Shown piece after piece: positions 16,851 to 25,671 of a stretch of DNA of 64,000 nt. Source of the DNA: Gp1-AA133 sp963850425. Its GTDB lineage: Bacteria; Acidobacteriota; Terriglobia; Terriglobales; Acidobacteriaceae. The DNA lies in contig CAWKLF010000001.1 of NCBI GenBank assembly GCA_963850425.1, forward strand, positions 992,001-1,056,000, written 5' to 3'. The translations under genes and the position numbers were made by a program. The notes under the pieces were generated by a model. It did no database searches. It saw only the letters and a list, made by a program, of their open reading frames with translations, and was not told the origin of the DNA. Numbering within the stretch: position 1 is the stretch's first letter; the number at the start of each line of letters is the position of its first letter.

Positions 16851-17795
16851 ATGAATCTCGTTTTTGCAGGAACTCCGCGATTCGCCGTCCCGACGCTTGA
16901 GAGGCTGGTCGACGCTGGATTCCACGTACGCCTGGTAATCACCCAGCCCGACCGGCAAAGCGGACGCGGCATGGAACTGACCTCCTCTCCGGTGAAACAG
17001 GCCGCGACTCGACTGGGCCTCCCTGTTCTGCAGCCAGCAAAGATCAAGGAGAACCCGGAGTTCCGCGGAGCGCTCACTGAGATCCGCCCGGATGCGGTGA
17101 TCGTTGTTGGCTACGGCCGCATCATCCCGCAATGGATGATTGATCTGCCGGTGCTCGGCAATCTCAACGTCCACGCGTCGTTATTGCCTAAATATCGCGG
17201 CGCTGCGCCGGTTCAGTGGGCGATTGCTCGGGGAGAATCGGTTACCGGTGTGACCACCATGCGAATCGACGCCGGGCTCGACACCGGGGACATTTTGCTG
17301 CAGGGCGAGCTTCCTATTACGGACCGGGATACAGCGGAGACCGTCGCACCCAAGCTCGCCGGCCTCGGCGCCGAACTTATGGTTGAGACTCTGCGCGGCC
17401 TTCGCGAAGGGTCGGTGGTCGCGCGCCGGCAGAATCACGAACAAGCCACCCTGGCCCCGATCCTCACCAAGCACGATGGAGAGATTAATTTTCATCGAAC
17501 CGCGACGGAAATCTGGAACCGGATGCGCGGCTTCCAGCCGTGGCCGGGAGCCTTCACGCGCTTCCGCGGAAAAAATCTCCACCTATGGGCCGCGCGGCCG
17601 GTCGAGGTTGATGTGCCGACAGGTGCGATTCACATGACGGGCCATCTGCCAATGGTTGGTTGCTCGCGCGGCACTGCGCTTGAGCTCACTGAGGTACAGC
17701 TGGAGGGCAAGAAGCGAATGTCGGCGCAAGATTTCGTGAACGGATATCGCCCTTACGATGGTGAGCCGCTCGGTCAAGCCAACCAGGAAACCTGA
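16851..17795 (+). CDS. fmt: Methionyl-tRNA formyltransferase
   Basis: A 314-residue enzyme that formylates initiator Met-tRNA with 10-formyl-THF. The N-terminal domain has MNLVFAGTPRFAVPTLERL, the catalytic SLLPKYRGAAPVQWAI region with the conserved NxHxS/LLP core (LNVHASLLP), and the GLDTGDIL loop with the catalytic Asp. The C-terminal OB-like tRNA-binding domain spans about 205-310. It is located between def and rsmB; fmt-rsmB proximity is widespread in bacteria. The stop is 16 bp before the rsmB start. Confidence 0.96.
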   Translation: MNLVFAGTPRFAVPTLERLVDAGFHVRLVITQPDRQSGRGMELTSSPVKQAATRLGLPVLQPAKIKENPEFRGALTEIRPDAVIVVGYGRIIPQWMIDLPVLGNLNVHASLLPKYRGAAPVQWAIARGESVTGVTTMRIDAGLDTGDILLQGELPITDRDTAETVAPKLAGLGAELMVETLRGLREGSVVARRQNHEQATLAPILTKHDGEINFHRTATEIWNRMRGFQPWPGAFTRFRGKNLHLWAARPVEVDVPTGAIHMTGHLPMVGCSRGTALELTEVQLEGKKRMSAQDFVNGYRPYDGEPLGQANQET

Positions 17796-17811
17796 TACTT
17801 TCACCAGTCGT

Positions 17812-19155
17812 ATGTCCGTCTCTCCAGCCCGAGCCGCGGCGTTCCACATCCTGCTTCGCGTTGAGCAGGAGGACGCCTACGCTTCCGAGTTGCTGCACTC
17901 CGAGCGCTGCGCCAACTTGACGGCCCTTGACCAGGCATTGACGACTGAGCTCGTAATGGGAGTGCTGCGCTGGCGTTCTGCTCTGGACGATGCAATCGGG
18001 AGTGTCTCGTCTCAGAACCTCGCTCGGCTCGATCGTGAGGTTCTTACTTCGCTGCGCCTCGGTGCCTACCAGTTGGGGTGGCTTGATCGCGTGCCCGCAC
18101 GGGCCGCGATTCACGAAAGCGTAGAACTGGTGAAGCGCGCACGCAAGCGCTCGGCGGCGCCTTTCGCAAACGCGATCCTGCGCAAGCTCGCCGAAAATCC
18201 CCGCATCCATGCTGATTTTCAACCACTGCTGGCGGCAGCCGATCCGGAGGCAATCGCCAAGACTTCCGCCCACCCACTCTGGCTGGTCGAGCGTTGGATC
18301 GATCAATTTGGGGTCGAAATCACTGCACGGATATGCGCCTTCAACCAGGCGCATCCGGTGACTGCCATCCGGCTGCGTGACCCGAAGGCCGATGAAGAAC
18401 TTCGCCACGAAGGGATTGAGATCGCGCCCGGCAGCCTTCTGGCTAATGCACGGCGCGTCATCCACGGGGATATCACAAAGTCGAAGCAGTATGCGGACGG
18501 GCAAATTGCAATTCAAGACGAGGCGTCGCAACTGGTCGCAGCGCTGGTCGGTACAGGGTCGCGCATCCTCGATTGCTGTGCTGCGCCGGGAGGGAAGACC
18601 TGGGCAATCGCGGACCGCAACCCCGAGGCCGCAATCATCGCGGTTGAACTGCATCCACGGCGCGCACAAGTTCTGCGCAAACGGGTGCGAGCGAACAATG
18701 TTGAGGTGATCACCGCGGATATTCGACAGATCCCAGTGGGCGATGTATTCGACCGCGTGCTGGTAGATGTACCCTGCTCCGGTACAGGAACGATTGCGCG
18801 CAACCCCGAGATCAAGTGGCGTCTTCGTCTTGAAGACTTGGCCGATCTGCGGTCGCGCCAGTTTGCCATTCTTCAGGCAGCGGCAAGGCACCTGGCTCCC
18901 GGAGGGAAGCTGGTCTATTCAACCTGCTCGCTCGAGCAGGAAGAAGACGAAAGCGTAATTGAAGACTTCTTGCGGGAAAACGCACCGCTCCGCCTCCTCG
19001 ACATCCAATCAGAGTTGGAGCGATTGCGCGCGGCCGGAGAACTTGCTTCCATGCCCTCTCCTGAAACGCTGGTCAGAGGGTCTTACCTGCGAACCATTCC
19101 AGGCGTCCAGCCCAGTGATGGCTTTTTTGTGGCTATGCTGAAAAGAGAGACGTGA
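17812..19155 (+). CDS. rsmB: 16S rRNA (cytosine-967-C5)-methyltransferase RsmB
   Basis: About 447 residues. The N-terminal NusB-like RNA-binding domain covers about 5-135. The C-terminal Rossmann methyltransferase has the SAM motif ILDCCAAPGGKTWAIA, motif IV VLVDVPCSGTGTIARNP with its Cys, and motif VI YSTCSLEQEEDE with the catalytic Cys. The start at 17812 (MSVSPARAAAFHILL) follows the fmt stop by 16 bp; the frame is open upstream within fmt but fits the family poorly. It methylates C967 of 16S rRNA in E. coli. It ends convergently with the PASTA gene 38 bp away. Confidence 0.94.
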   Translation: MSVSPARAAAFHILLRVEQEDAYASELLHSERCANLTALDQALTTELVMGVLRWRSALDDAIGSVSSQNLARLDREVLTSLRLGAYQLGWLDRVPARAAIHESVELVKRARKRSAAPFANAILRKLAENPRIHADFQPLLAAADPEAIAKTSAHPLWLVERWIDQFGVEITARICAFNQAHPVTAIRLRDPKADEELRHEGIEIAPGSLLANARRVIHGDITKSKQYADGQIAIQDEASQLVAALVGTGSRILDCCAAPGGKTWAIADRNPEAAIIAVELHPRRAQVLRKRVRANNVEVITADIRQIPVGDVFDRVLVDVPCSGTGTIARNPEIKWRLRLEDLADLRSRQFAILQAAARHLAPGGKLVYSTCSLEQEEDESVIEDFLRENAPLRLLDIQSELERLRAAGELASMPSPETLVRGSYLRTIPGVQPSDGFFVAMLKRET

Positions 19156-19193
19156 GGCTTGTGCGAGTGTCTGGAGCTCCACAGCCTTGCAGG

Positions 19194-19943
19194 CTACCGC
19201 ACCTCGAAACTCACCGTAGCGCCGGCGTTCACTCGCATCCCAGCCGCCGGAGTCTGCGACACGATGATGCTGGCAGGCGAAGGCTGCGGAGGCGGCACAA
19301 TCGGAACAATGGAGGAATTGTCGGGCGGACTCGCCGCAACCGTCACGTTGCCAACGTGGAACCCGGCATCCAACACAGCCAGATTAACCGTCCCCAGCGG
19401 CTGCCCGACGAAGCTCGGCATTACAAAGGCGCTGGTTTGCGTTCCGGTCGTTACCAGCAGGCTGAGCTTCGGAACAGAAACTCCGCTCGCATTTGGAGGC
19501 GGACTTTGGCCGAGCACCTGATCCGCCGGCACTCCCGGCATTTGCAAATACGCGATAGAGCCAATCTCGAGCCCTCGGCGCCGGATGTTTAAATCGGCCG
19601 CCCGGCCGCTCTCGCCGAGCACGTCGGGAATCGCAACCCGTTGCGGCCCCAGACTCTGCGCTACTCGTACCTGCCAGCCCCGCCGCACTTTCATGCCGGC
19701 TGACGGAATCTGCGAAATGATTTTGCCTTCCGGAATGTCGACGCTGTAATACTGCCGTTCTACCTGAAGAGTTAAGCCGAGTCCCGCGACCGCGCGCTCC
19801 GCCTCTGCGGGCGCCACCCCTGTGACCTTCGGAACCGCCACTTCGCCGCCGTGAATGGCGAAGCGCATGGCTAACAGCGCGGACGCCATTGCCACGAACA
19901 GCAAGACAAGCGCAATTAAAGCGAGCCGTAGGAAGGCTTTCAT
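19194..19943 (-). CDS. Membrane-anchored PASTA domain protein
   Basis: A 249-residue protein with one N-terminal membrane helix (about 5-26) and three consecutive PASTA repeats: about 35-102 (VAVPKVTGVAPAEAERAV), about 103-172 (VAIPDVLGESGRAADLNIRRRG) and about 173-249 (FVMPSFVGQPLGTVNLAVLD). PASTA domains bind muropeptides or beta-lactam-like ligands in kinases and PBPs. Here they stand alone with no kinase or transpeptidase domain. The protein probably sits in the periplasm. A Pro-rich insert (IVPIVPPPQPSPAS) interrupts the third repeat. It is convergent with rsmB; no partner is obvious. Confidence 0.88.
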   Translation of the reverse strand: MKAFLRLALIALVLLFVAMASALLAMRFAIHGGEVAVPKVTGVAPAEAERAVAGLGLTLQVERQYYSVDIPEGKIISQIPSAGMKVRRGWQVRVAQSLGPQRVAIPDVLGESGRAADLNIRRRGLEIGSIAYLQMPGVPADQVLGQSPPPNASGVSVPKLSLLVTTGTQTSAFVMPSFVGQPLGTVNLAVLDAGFHVGNVTVAASPPDNSSIVPIVPPPQPSPASIIVSQTPAAGMRVNAGATVSFEVR

Positions 19944-20154
19944 CCGGTGAGAATTATAGCGTCCACCAACGCCGCGAATTCGGGCGAAGTTACCCTGTTA
20001 CCAAAGACCTTGACCGCATGGGCCTTTCGGCGGCCGGGCACAGCACTCCCGAGACAGATGCAGGAATCGCACTTGGGGTTAAGTTAATGCTTACAGCGGA
20101 CGCCACGCCGCGCAGAGCGGAATCGTCGCTTACCCTCGCACGAAGGCAGTGACT

Positions 20155-21612
20155 ATGCAGAATGCGAATTCCCCCGCCGTACTTCGACGCAGTTCCCGAG
20201 TCCCCGTCAATGTTCCCGTTCTCGTTACCAGCCTGGAACCGGGCACACGTTTTTCCGAAGTTTGCGAAACCCTGGTCGTCAACGCGCACGGTTGCGCAAT
20301 GCGCTCCCCCGTAAAGCTGGACGCAGGGGTCCTGCTGCATTTTCATAGCAAGGAAGGACGGGAGACCACCGCGAAGGTGATTGCCTGCCAGCCGCTCGAA
20401 GCGGACCGCACAAGCTGGCGTTTGGCGGCACGGCTCGACCGGCCAGAGAACTTTTGGGGGCTCACGACCTGCCCGGCGGATTGGGCGCAGTTGCCCGCAC
20501 CGGCCGCTCCTACGAGGTCAAAGCTGCCGCAGCAACTTGCCGCCAAGAACGTTCAGATTATCGATCAGGGAACGCCGCTCTCTCCGTCGCTAAAGATGAT
20601 GTTCGACAGTATTCAGAAGCAGGTTTCCGACGATCATTTGCGGGCCATGATCATGGAACTGGTTCAGCCGCTGCACGCCGAACTGGCGGATCTGCGGGAG
20701 AAGACGACTCGCGGGCGGAGCAAGTTCGAAGTTTCGTTGACCCAAATTCCTCCCGAACTGCAGGATCAGATGGAAGAACGCCTGCAGAAAAACCTTGGCC
20801 CGCGAGTGCTCGAGCAGACTGGCGCCCAGGCGATGCAGGTGCTGGAGGCCGCCAAGGCGGCGATCGCGCAGAAGACTGCCGAAACGCACGACGATTTTCT
20901 CAAGCGCGTGGCGCGCGAACTGCAAATGGTTGAGGAACGCGCCCGGGCCCTGTCCGCCGACATTGCGGAGAACCAGCGCGAGCATCTCAATCGCGGCATG
21001 GGCGAATTTCACCAGCACGTCGTGGACGGCGGGAATCGTCTCAAGAAGTTGAGCGAAGATCTGTTCCGCGTGATGCAGCACGATCTGGGCGAGGAGCACG
21101 AAGGGCGCCGGCAGGAGTTTGAGCGGGTGCAAGGCGCGATGGCAACCGAACGCGAGCGACTGGAAGTCGAAGTTACTCAACTCGACAGCCGGATCGCGAA
21201 ACTTGACGAGTCGGCTCACTCGCTTGAGGCTGGCCTGGACAAGCGTCTGGGACAGATGGCAAGCAACACCCTGGGCGATGTCCGCAAGCAGTTAGAGAGT
21301 GCCACCGACGAGATCCTGATCGAACTTGAGACCCGCAGTGCGCGCGAACTTGGCGCGCAGGTGGAAGCAGCCAGTGCGCAATTGAAGGCCATCCAGTCAG
21401 AAGTTCAATCGTCGGCGCTGGCGTCTCTAAACAAGCATGTTAACGAGACGCTTCGCGTGTTCGCGCAGTCCATGGAAGAGTTGGAGCAGGAATCTGTCGC
21501 GCGCTTGCAGAATACGCTGGCGGGCGGCTTGAATTCGGTGGTCAAGACGCTGGGCGAGCACTTCCGCGGCGAGCGGGTAACGACCGAGCGGCGTTGGCCG
21601 GCCGCCGACTGA
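20155..21612 (+). CDS. PilZ domain protein with long coiled-coil region
   Basis: A 485-residue protein. Residues 10-105 resemble a PilZ domain: RRSSRVPVNVPV (the RxxxR-like c-di-GMP loop), then VVNAHGCAMRSPVKLDAGV in place of the canonical (D/N)xSxxG loop. A Pro/Ala linker leads into about 340 residues of almost continuous heptad-rich helix (about 140-485; for example EERLQKNLGPRVLEQTGAQ and ERERLEVEVTQLDSRIAKLDES). It has no membrane segment. AAGG lies 8 nt before ATG 20155; a GTG two codons upstream is possible. The loop sequence departs from the consensus at the Asp/Asn position, so c-di-GMP binding is not certain. A scaffold or motility role is plausible. Confidence 0.75.
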   Translation: MQNANSPAVLRRSSRVPVNVPVLVTSLEPGTRFSEVCETLVVNAHGCAMRSPVKLDAGVLLHFHSKEGRETTAKVIACQPLEADRTSWRLAARLDRPENFWGLTTCPADWAQLPAPAAPTRSKLPQQLAAKNVQIIDQGTPLSPSLKMMFDSIQKQVSDDHLRAMIMELVQPLHAELADLREKTTRGRSKFEVSLTQIPPELQDQMEERLQKNLGPRVLEQTGAQAMQVLEAAKAAIAQKTAETHDDFLKRVARELQMVEERARALSADIAENQREHLNRGMGEFHQHVVDGGNRLKKLSEDLFRVMQHDLGEEHEGRRQEFERVQGAMATERERLEVEVTQLDSRIAKLDESAHSLEAGLDKRLGQMASNTLGDVRKQLESATDEILIELETRSARELGAQVEAASAQLKAIQSEVQSSALASLNKHVNETLRVFAQSMEELEQESVARLQNTLAGGLNSVVKTLGEHFRGERVTTERRWPAAD

Positions 21613-21683
21613 TTACACAATAGATTTTCAGGGATGGGAAATTACTCCCACGCACCGCGGCGTGCCTTCTAACTCACTTCAGA

Positions 21684-21899
21684 TTAGAAGCTCGTGGGCT
21701 TGTGGGACACGCCGTTGACTTGCATTTCCGCAGGGTCCACCATGCGTCCAGTCCGGCGCATCTCGATCAGGTCATATTCATAAGCTGATCCACAAATCAA
21801 ACACACCTGATAGTCCTGGCCGTTAGCGCCGCTGTGCGGCCATGAGAAGCGGTGAGGACAAAGCTTTTCGATGATCCGGTTGAACAATCGGGCTGGCAT
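21684..21899 (-). CDS. Small conserved protein with CPH and CxxC motifs
   Basis: A 71-residue protein starting at 21899 (MPARLFNRIIEKLCPHRFSWP). GGAG lies about 9-13 nt upstream, which favours this start over an in-frame ATG at 21965. LCPHRFSWPH and YQVCLICGSAYEYD provide Cys, His and a CxxC pair that could bind one zinc ion. No named family is recognised. It stands alone, convergent with the PilZ gene and divergent from the adenosine deaminase gene. Confidence 0.6.
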   Translation of the reverse strand: MPARLFNRIIEKLCPHRFSWPHSGANGQDYQVCLICGSAYEYDLIEMRRTGRMVDPAEMQVNGVSHKPTSF

Positions 21900-22184
21900 G
21901 CCTGGCTTCTCTCCTTCACTGTCCGAAACTGCGTGCCACGCAGAAATCTGAGCCAAAATCTGCATCTCGGCTTCCTACCCGGGGATTGATTTCAACTTAG
22001 CACACCCTTGCATTCCTGTTACGCACCGCAGTGCATAGCGAACTTGCGCAAGGTCAGTGGCTGGTCTGATTACCCCGTCCGGCGCGGGTTTTGCCGGATT
22101 CGCCTTCAGCGCCGGCGAAGCGCAAATGAGCCGAACTTGGACCTTCATTTCGCGAAATCGGAGATCGCACTACAATGGCAAGCC

Positions 22185-23207
22185 ATGGGTTTGTTTGCCA
22201 ACCCCAATCCGAGCGCTTTCGTTCGTTCGCTGCCCAAGGCCGAACTGCACCTGCACCTGGAAGGCGCAATCGACCCTCCCACGTTGCTCGACATTCAGCG
22301 CAGCCACGGTCTCACGAAAAACACCCTGGCCGACGTTCAAAAGCTCTACCGCTACACCGACTTCCCCGGTTTCCTGATCGCTTTTCGCGATATCACCGAG
22401 CACCTGAGGTCGCCAGCCGATTACGAACTGATTACGTACCGGCTTATGGAACGGTTGAAGGCCGAGAATGTGCTCCACGCCGAGGTTTACGTCTCAGTCG
22501 GCGTTTGCCTGTATCGCAAGCAGGATTTCCCGGCGATCTTTGAAGGATTGGAACGGGGGCGCATCCGCGGAGAGCGCAGCTTCGGCACATCGCTGCTTTG
22601 GATCTTCGACGCGGTCCGCCATTTTGGATCTCCTGAGGCCCAAAAAGTGGCGGAGCTGGCGGTGCGCTATCGGGATCGCAATGTCGTGGGCTTCGGGATC
22701 GGCGGTGATGAGAATCGCGCCGGACCAGAGTTGTTTCGCGAGGTGTACTCTTTTTGCGCCGATCACGGCTTGCGACTTACTGCGCATGCCGGCGAAACTG
22801 CCGGACCGGAGTCGATTTGGGGAGCTCTCAACCTGCGAGCAGAGCGCATCGGGCACGGGCTGACTGCGCAGCAGGATGCCGATTTGATCCAGGAACTCGC
22901 CCAGCGTCAGGTCCCAGTCGAAATCTGCGTCACCAGCAACCTAAAGACGGGCGTGTGCCCGAATCTGGCGGAACACCCGGTCCGGAGATATTTCGACGAA
23001 GGGTTGATGGTTACAATCAACACCGACGATCCGGCGATGTTCGAAACCTCGCTTTCCCGCGAATATCAGCTGGTGCAGGAAAACTTCGGCTTCAGCGACG
23101 AGCATTTACGGGAACTCGCCCGCAATTCCTTCGAAGCATCTTTTTTGCCGGCGGAGAAGAAGCTCGAGTTTCTGAACATGTTCGATGCTGCCGTCGCCTC
23201 GACGTAG
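22185..23207 (+). CDS. add: Adenosine deaminase family protein
   Basis: A 340-residue TIM-barrel metal-dependent deaminase. The motifs are complete: PKAELHLHLEGAI (zinc ligands His-x-His, about 17-29), the HAGE motif (LTAHAGETAG), RIGHG, the CVTSN segment and TINTDDPAMFETSL with the catalytic Asp pair. The family includes adenosine, adenine and aminofutalosine deaminases; adenosine is the default call. I chose ATG 22185 because family members begin close to PKAELH and a TACAAT box lies 9 nt upstream, which may produce an almost leaderless mRNA. Open frame continues upstream but is unlike the family. The next gene is an amino acid racemase. Confidence 0.85.
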   Translation: MGLFANPNPSAFVRSLPKAELHLHLEGAIDPPTLLDIQRSHGLTKNTLADVQKLYRYTDFPGFLIAFRDITEHLRSPADYELITYRLMERLKAENVLHAEVYVSVGVCLYRKQDFPAIFEGLERGRIRGERSFGTSLLWIFDAVRHFGSPEAQKVAELAVRYRDRNVVGFGIGGDENRAGPELFREVYSFCADHGLRLTAHAGETAGPESIWGALNLRAERIGHGLTAQQDADLIQELAQRQVPVEICVTSNLKTGVCPNLAEHPVRRYFDEGLMVTINTDDPAMFETSLSREYQLVQENFGFSDEHLRELARNSFEASFLPAEKKLEFLNMFDAAVAST

Positions 23208-23274
23208 GCAGACTTGAAATTTCAGATGGATGAGTACGGATTCTGCCCCAATGCAGGGCTCCCGTGGCCTAAAA

Positions 23275-23306
23275 AATCTGCAATCTGAAATCAGAGATCT
23301 GCAATC
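23275..23306. repeat. Degenerate AATCTGA/AATCTGC short-repeat tract
   Basis: The gap between the deaminase and racemase genes holds AATCTGCAATCTGAAATCAG followed by AGATCTGCAATC, a run of six- to seven-base units related to AATCTG. It is AT-richer than the surrounding genes and ends 8 nt before the racemase ATG. Confidence 0.6.
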
Positions 23307-23314
23307 CAATCCCT

Positions 23315-24007
23315 ATGCCACAGCACATCGGAATCGTTGCCTGCAGCGCCGAGGGCGCAGCCTTGTGCTACCGCACCATCTGCCTGGAAGGCGCAGGGCT
23401 CCTGGGAACTCATAACCATCCAGAAGTGTCCATGCACACCCATCCTCTGGCGGGGTACATGAAATTCGTTTACGCGAACGACTGGGCGGGGGTTGCCGAG
23501 CTGATGATTTCTTCGGCCGAAAAACTGGCCCGTGCCGGAGCCGATTTTCTGATTTGTCCAGACAACACCATCCATCAGGCATTCGACCTGATTGAGCATC
23601 GCTCGCCGCGCCCGTGGCTGCACATTGCGCGCGAAGTGGCGTGTGAAGCAACGCGACGTCATCACAAAAAGATTGGTGTGCTGGGCACGCGCTCGCTGAT
23701 GGAATCGCGCGTGTACCCCAGTACGCTGAAAGCTGCCGGACTTGACTACCGTATTCCCACGCCGCCGCAACGCGAGAAAATCGACCACATCATCTTCGAC
23801 GAGCTCGTCAATGGGCAGTTTCTCCCGCACTCGCAGGCTTACTTCACCGAGGCAATCCGCAGCTTGCAGGAAGAGGGTTGCGATGCAGTGGTGCTGGGCT
23901 GCACCGAGATTCCGCTGATCGTAACTCCGGAATCCTCGCCCTTGCCTGTGCTTGATTCGACCCGGTTGCTGGCGCGGGCCGCACTTCGCAAGGCAGTCGA
24001 TGATTAG
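23315..24007 (+). CDS. Aspartate/glutamate racemase family protein
   Basis: A 230-residue enzyme of the Asp/Glu racemase superfamily. The two catalytic cysteines are in FLICPDNTIHQ (about 86-96) and VVLGCTEIPLI (about 192-202), and the N-terminal IGIVACSAEGAALCYRTI matches the family start. Such enzymes racemise L-Asp or L-Glu without a cofactor. Arginine and threonine choices that define substrate were not decisive by eye. The start follows a short-repeat tract with no clear ribosome binding site. It is followed by an ACT-domain gene, which hints at amino acid metabolism or sensing, but that link is inference. Confidence 0.85.
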   Translation: MPQHIGIVACSAEGAALCYRTICLEGAGLLGTHNHPEVSMHTHPLAGYMKFVYANDWAGVAELMISSAEKLARAGADFLICPDNTIHQAFDLIEHRSPRPWLHIAREVACEATRRHHKKIGVLGTRSLMESRVYPSTLKAAGLDYRIPTPPQREKIDHIIFDELVNGQFLPHSQAYFTEAIRSLQEEGCDAVVLGCTEIPLIVTPESSPLPVLDSTRLLARAALRKAVDD

Positions 24008-24102
24008 CTACGGCAGCCTGCAACGCACTGAACAATCATCTCCCCTGAAGCCGTGGTTGCTACAATGCCGGTTCTATTTCCAAACATGGTGAGTTCGCTC
24101 GC

Positions 24103-24486
24103 ATGCCCCACACGTTGAGATTCGCCCGACTCGCCGGATCATTTGCGATCAGCCGCCTCAGCCCCGGTCATGCGGTACCAGACTGGGCGCTGCGAGGCGC
24201 GTTCTTTTCTATCACCTCGACTGCTGAGGAACTTTCCGTGGTTTGCCTGCAAGCCCAGGTCCCGCCCGGAATTGCGCATGAGGGCGATTGGGCTTGCCTG
24301 AAGTTGCAAGGGCCGTTCCCTTTCTCTGAGACCGGCATCCTCTCCTCATTTGTCCAGCCTCTTTCCGAGCGCGCAATTCCAGTGTTCGCGATATCCACGT
24401 TCGATACCGACTATGTGCTGGTGAAGCAGGGTTGGGTCGATCAAGCGGTAGCGGCACTGCGCGACGCCGGACACCATGAACTGTGA
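24103..24486 (+). CDS. ACT domain protein
   Basis: A 127-residue protein built from two ACT-like halves. The first has GAFFSITSTAEELSVVCLQAQVP; the second has WACLKLQGPFPFSETGILSSFVQPL and IPVFAISTFDTDYVLVKQGWVDQAV. This layout matches the small stand-alone CASTOR/ACT_7 family that binds amino acids. Protein ligand and partner are unknown. A TACAAT box lies 37 nt before the ATG. It follows the racemase gene by 95 bp on the same strand. Confidence 0.8.
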   Translation: MPHTLRFARLAGSFAISRLSPGHAVPDWALRGAFFSITSTAEELSVVCLQAQVPPGIAHEGDWACLKLQGPFPFSETGILSSFVQPLSERAIPVFAISTFDTDYVLVKQGWVDQAVAALRDAGHHEL

Positions 24487-24623
24487 ACGCTTTTGAACAA
24501 AGCCTTCGATTGGGAAAATGCAGGCCGACCGAAGCCGTGCCGAACCTTTCCATGCCGCCGTTCAAGAGCCAATTTCATCCAAATACTGCTTCCGCACGCG
24601 GCTCAGGCGACTGATCTAATAAA

Positions 24624-25655
24624 ATGAGTGAATTCATGCCATCCGGTAATAGATCGTGGAAACGTCGCCTGAAGGCGATCCAGCGGAACATTCGAGGCGC
24701 CCAGATGGTTGCCAAGGGCCTGCACTCGACCGATCACCCGTTACTGGCGCACATCATTCCGATCCGGCGTTGCAACCTGGCCTGCGAATACTGCAACGAG
24801 TTCGACGATGTCTCGAAGCCGGTGCCGACCGAGACCATGCACCAGCGCGTTGACAAGCTGGGAGCGCTGGGCACCTCAGTAATCACCATCAGCGGAGGCG
24901 AACCTCTGCTGCATCCTGAACTCGATGAAATCATCCGCCGCATTCGCAAGAACGGCATCGTCGCCGGGTTGATCACGAATGGCTACCTGCTGGTCGCAGA
25001 GCGCATTCAACGTCTCAACGACGCCGGTCTCGAGTGGCTGCAGATTTCCATCGACAACGTCACGCCCGACGACGTCTCCAAGAAGAGCCTGAAGGTTCTC
25101 GATAAAAAGCTACAGCTTCTTGCGGAGCATGCGGATTTCCACGTGAACATCAATTCGGTGGTAGGTGGCGGAGTCAAGAACCCGCAAGATGCGCTTACGA
25201 TCGGAAAACGCGCGATGGAACTCGGCTTCAGCTCAACCGTCGGAATCATTCACGACGGCGGCGGCCAGGTCCAGCCATTAAACGCCGAAGAACGCGCTGT
25301 CTATCATGAGATGAAGTCGATGGAAAAGCGCAGCTTCACCCGCATCAATTCCTTTCAGGACAATATCGCCCAAGGCCGGCCCAACCAGTGGCGCTGCCGC
25401 GCGGGCGCGCGCTACCTGTACATCTGCGAGGATGGGCTGGTGCACTACTGTTCCCAACAGCGTGGCTACCCAGGAGTTCCGCTGGAAAAGTACACAGTGG
25501 ACGATATTCGCCGGGAGTATCTGACGGAAAAAGGCTGCGCCCCGCACTGCACAGTCTCGTGCGTGCATCAGGTTTCCATATTCGATTCGTGGCGGGCACC
25601 GCAACAGCCGGCGCCGCTTCTCCCAGGTGCTGGCGGCCTCGTGCAGATCGAATAA
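24624..25655 (+). CDS. Radical SAM protein with C-terminal SPASM-like cysteines
   Basis: A 343-residue radical SAM enzyme. The cluster motif is CNLACEYC (Cys50, Cys54, Cys57) and the SAM-binding GGEP is at 91-94. A second set of cysteines (258, 268, 276, 305, 309, 313), including GCAPHCTVSCVHQ, looks like a SPASM/twitch auxiliary Fe-S site. SPASM proteins often modify peptides or act as sulfatase maturases, but no small precursor peptide or sulfatase gene is adjacent. The N-terminus is basic (NRSWKRRLKAIQRNIRG). It is plus-strand, 137 bp after the ACT gene and convergent with the DinB gene. The substrate is unknown. Confidence 0.82.
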   Translation: MSEFMPSGNRSWKRRLKAIQRNIRGAQMVAKGLHSTDHPLLAHIIPIRRCNLACEYCNEFDDVSKPVPTETMHQRVDKLGALGTSVITISGGEPLLHPELDEIIRRIRKNGIVAGLITNGYLLVAERIQRLNDAGLEWLQISIDNVTPDDVSKKSLKVLDKKLQLLAEHADFHVNINSVVGGGVKNPQDALTIGKRAMELGFSSTVGIIHDGGGQVQPLNAEERAVYHEMKSMEKRSFTRINSFQDNIAQGRPNQWRCRAGARYLYICEDGLVHYCSQQRGYPGVPLEKYTVDDIRREYLTEKGCAPHCTVSCVHQVSIFDSWRAPQQPAPLLPGAGGLVQIE

Positions 25656-25671
25656 GCCCTTCTGTCGATGT

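Noticed and set aside
17686..18891. A 401-codon minus-strand open frame opposite rsmB
   Set aside because: rsmB on the plus strand has all methyltransferase motifs. The antisense product has none and is Arg/Cys-rich.
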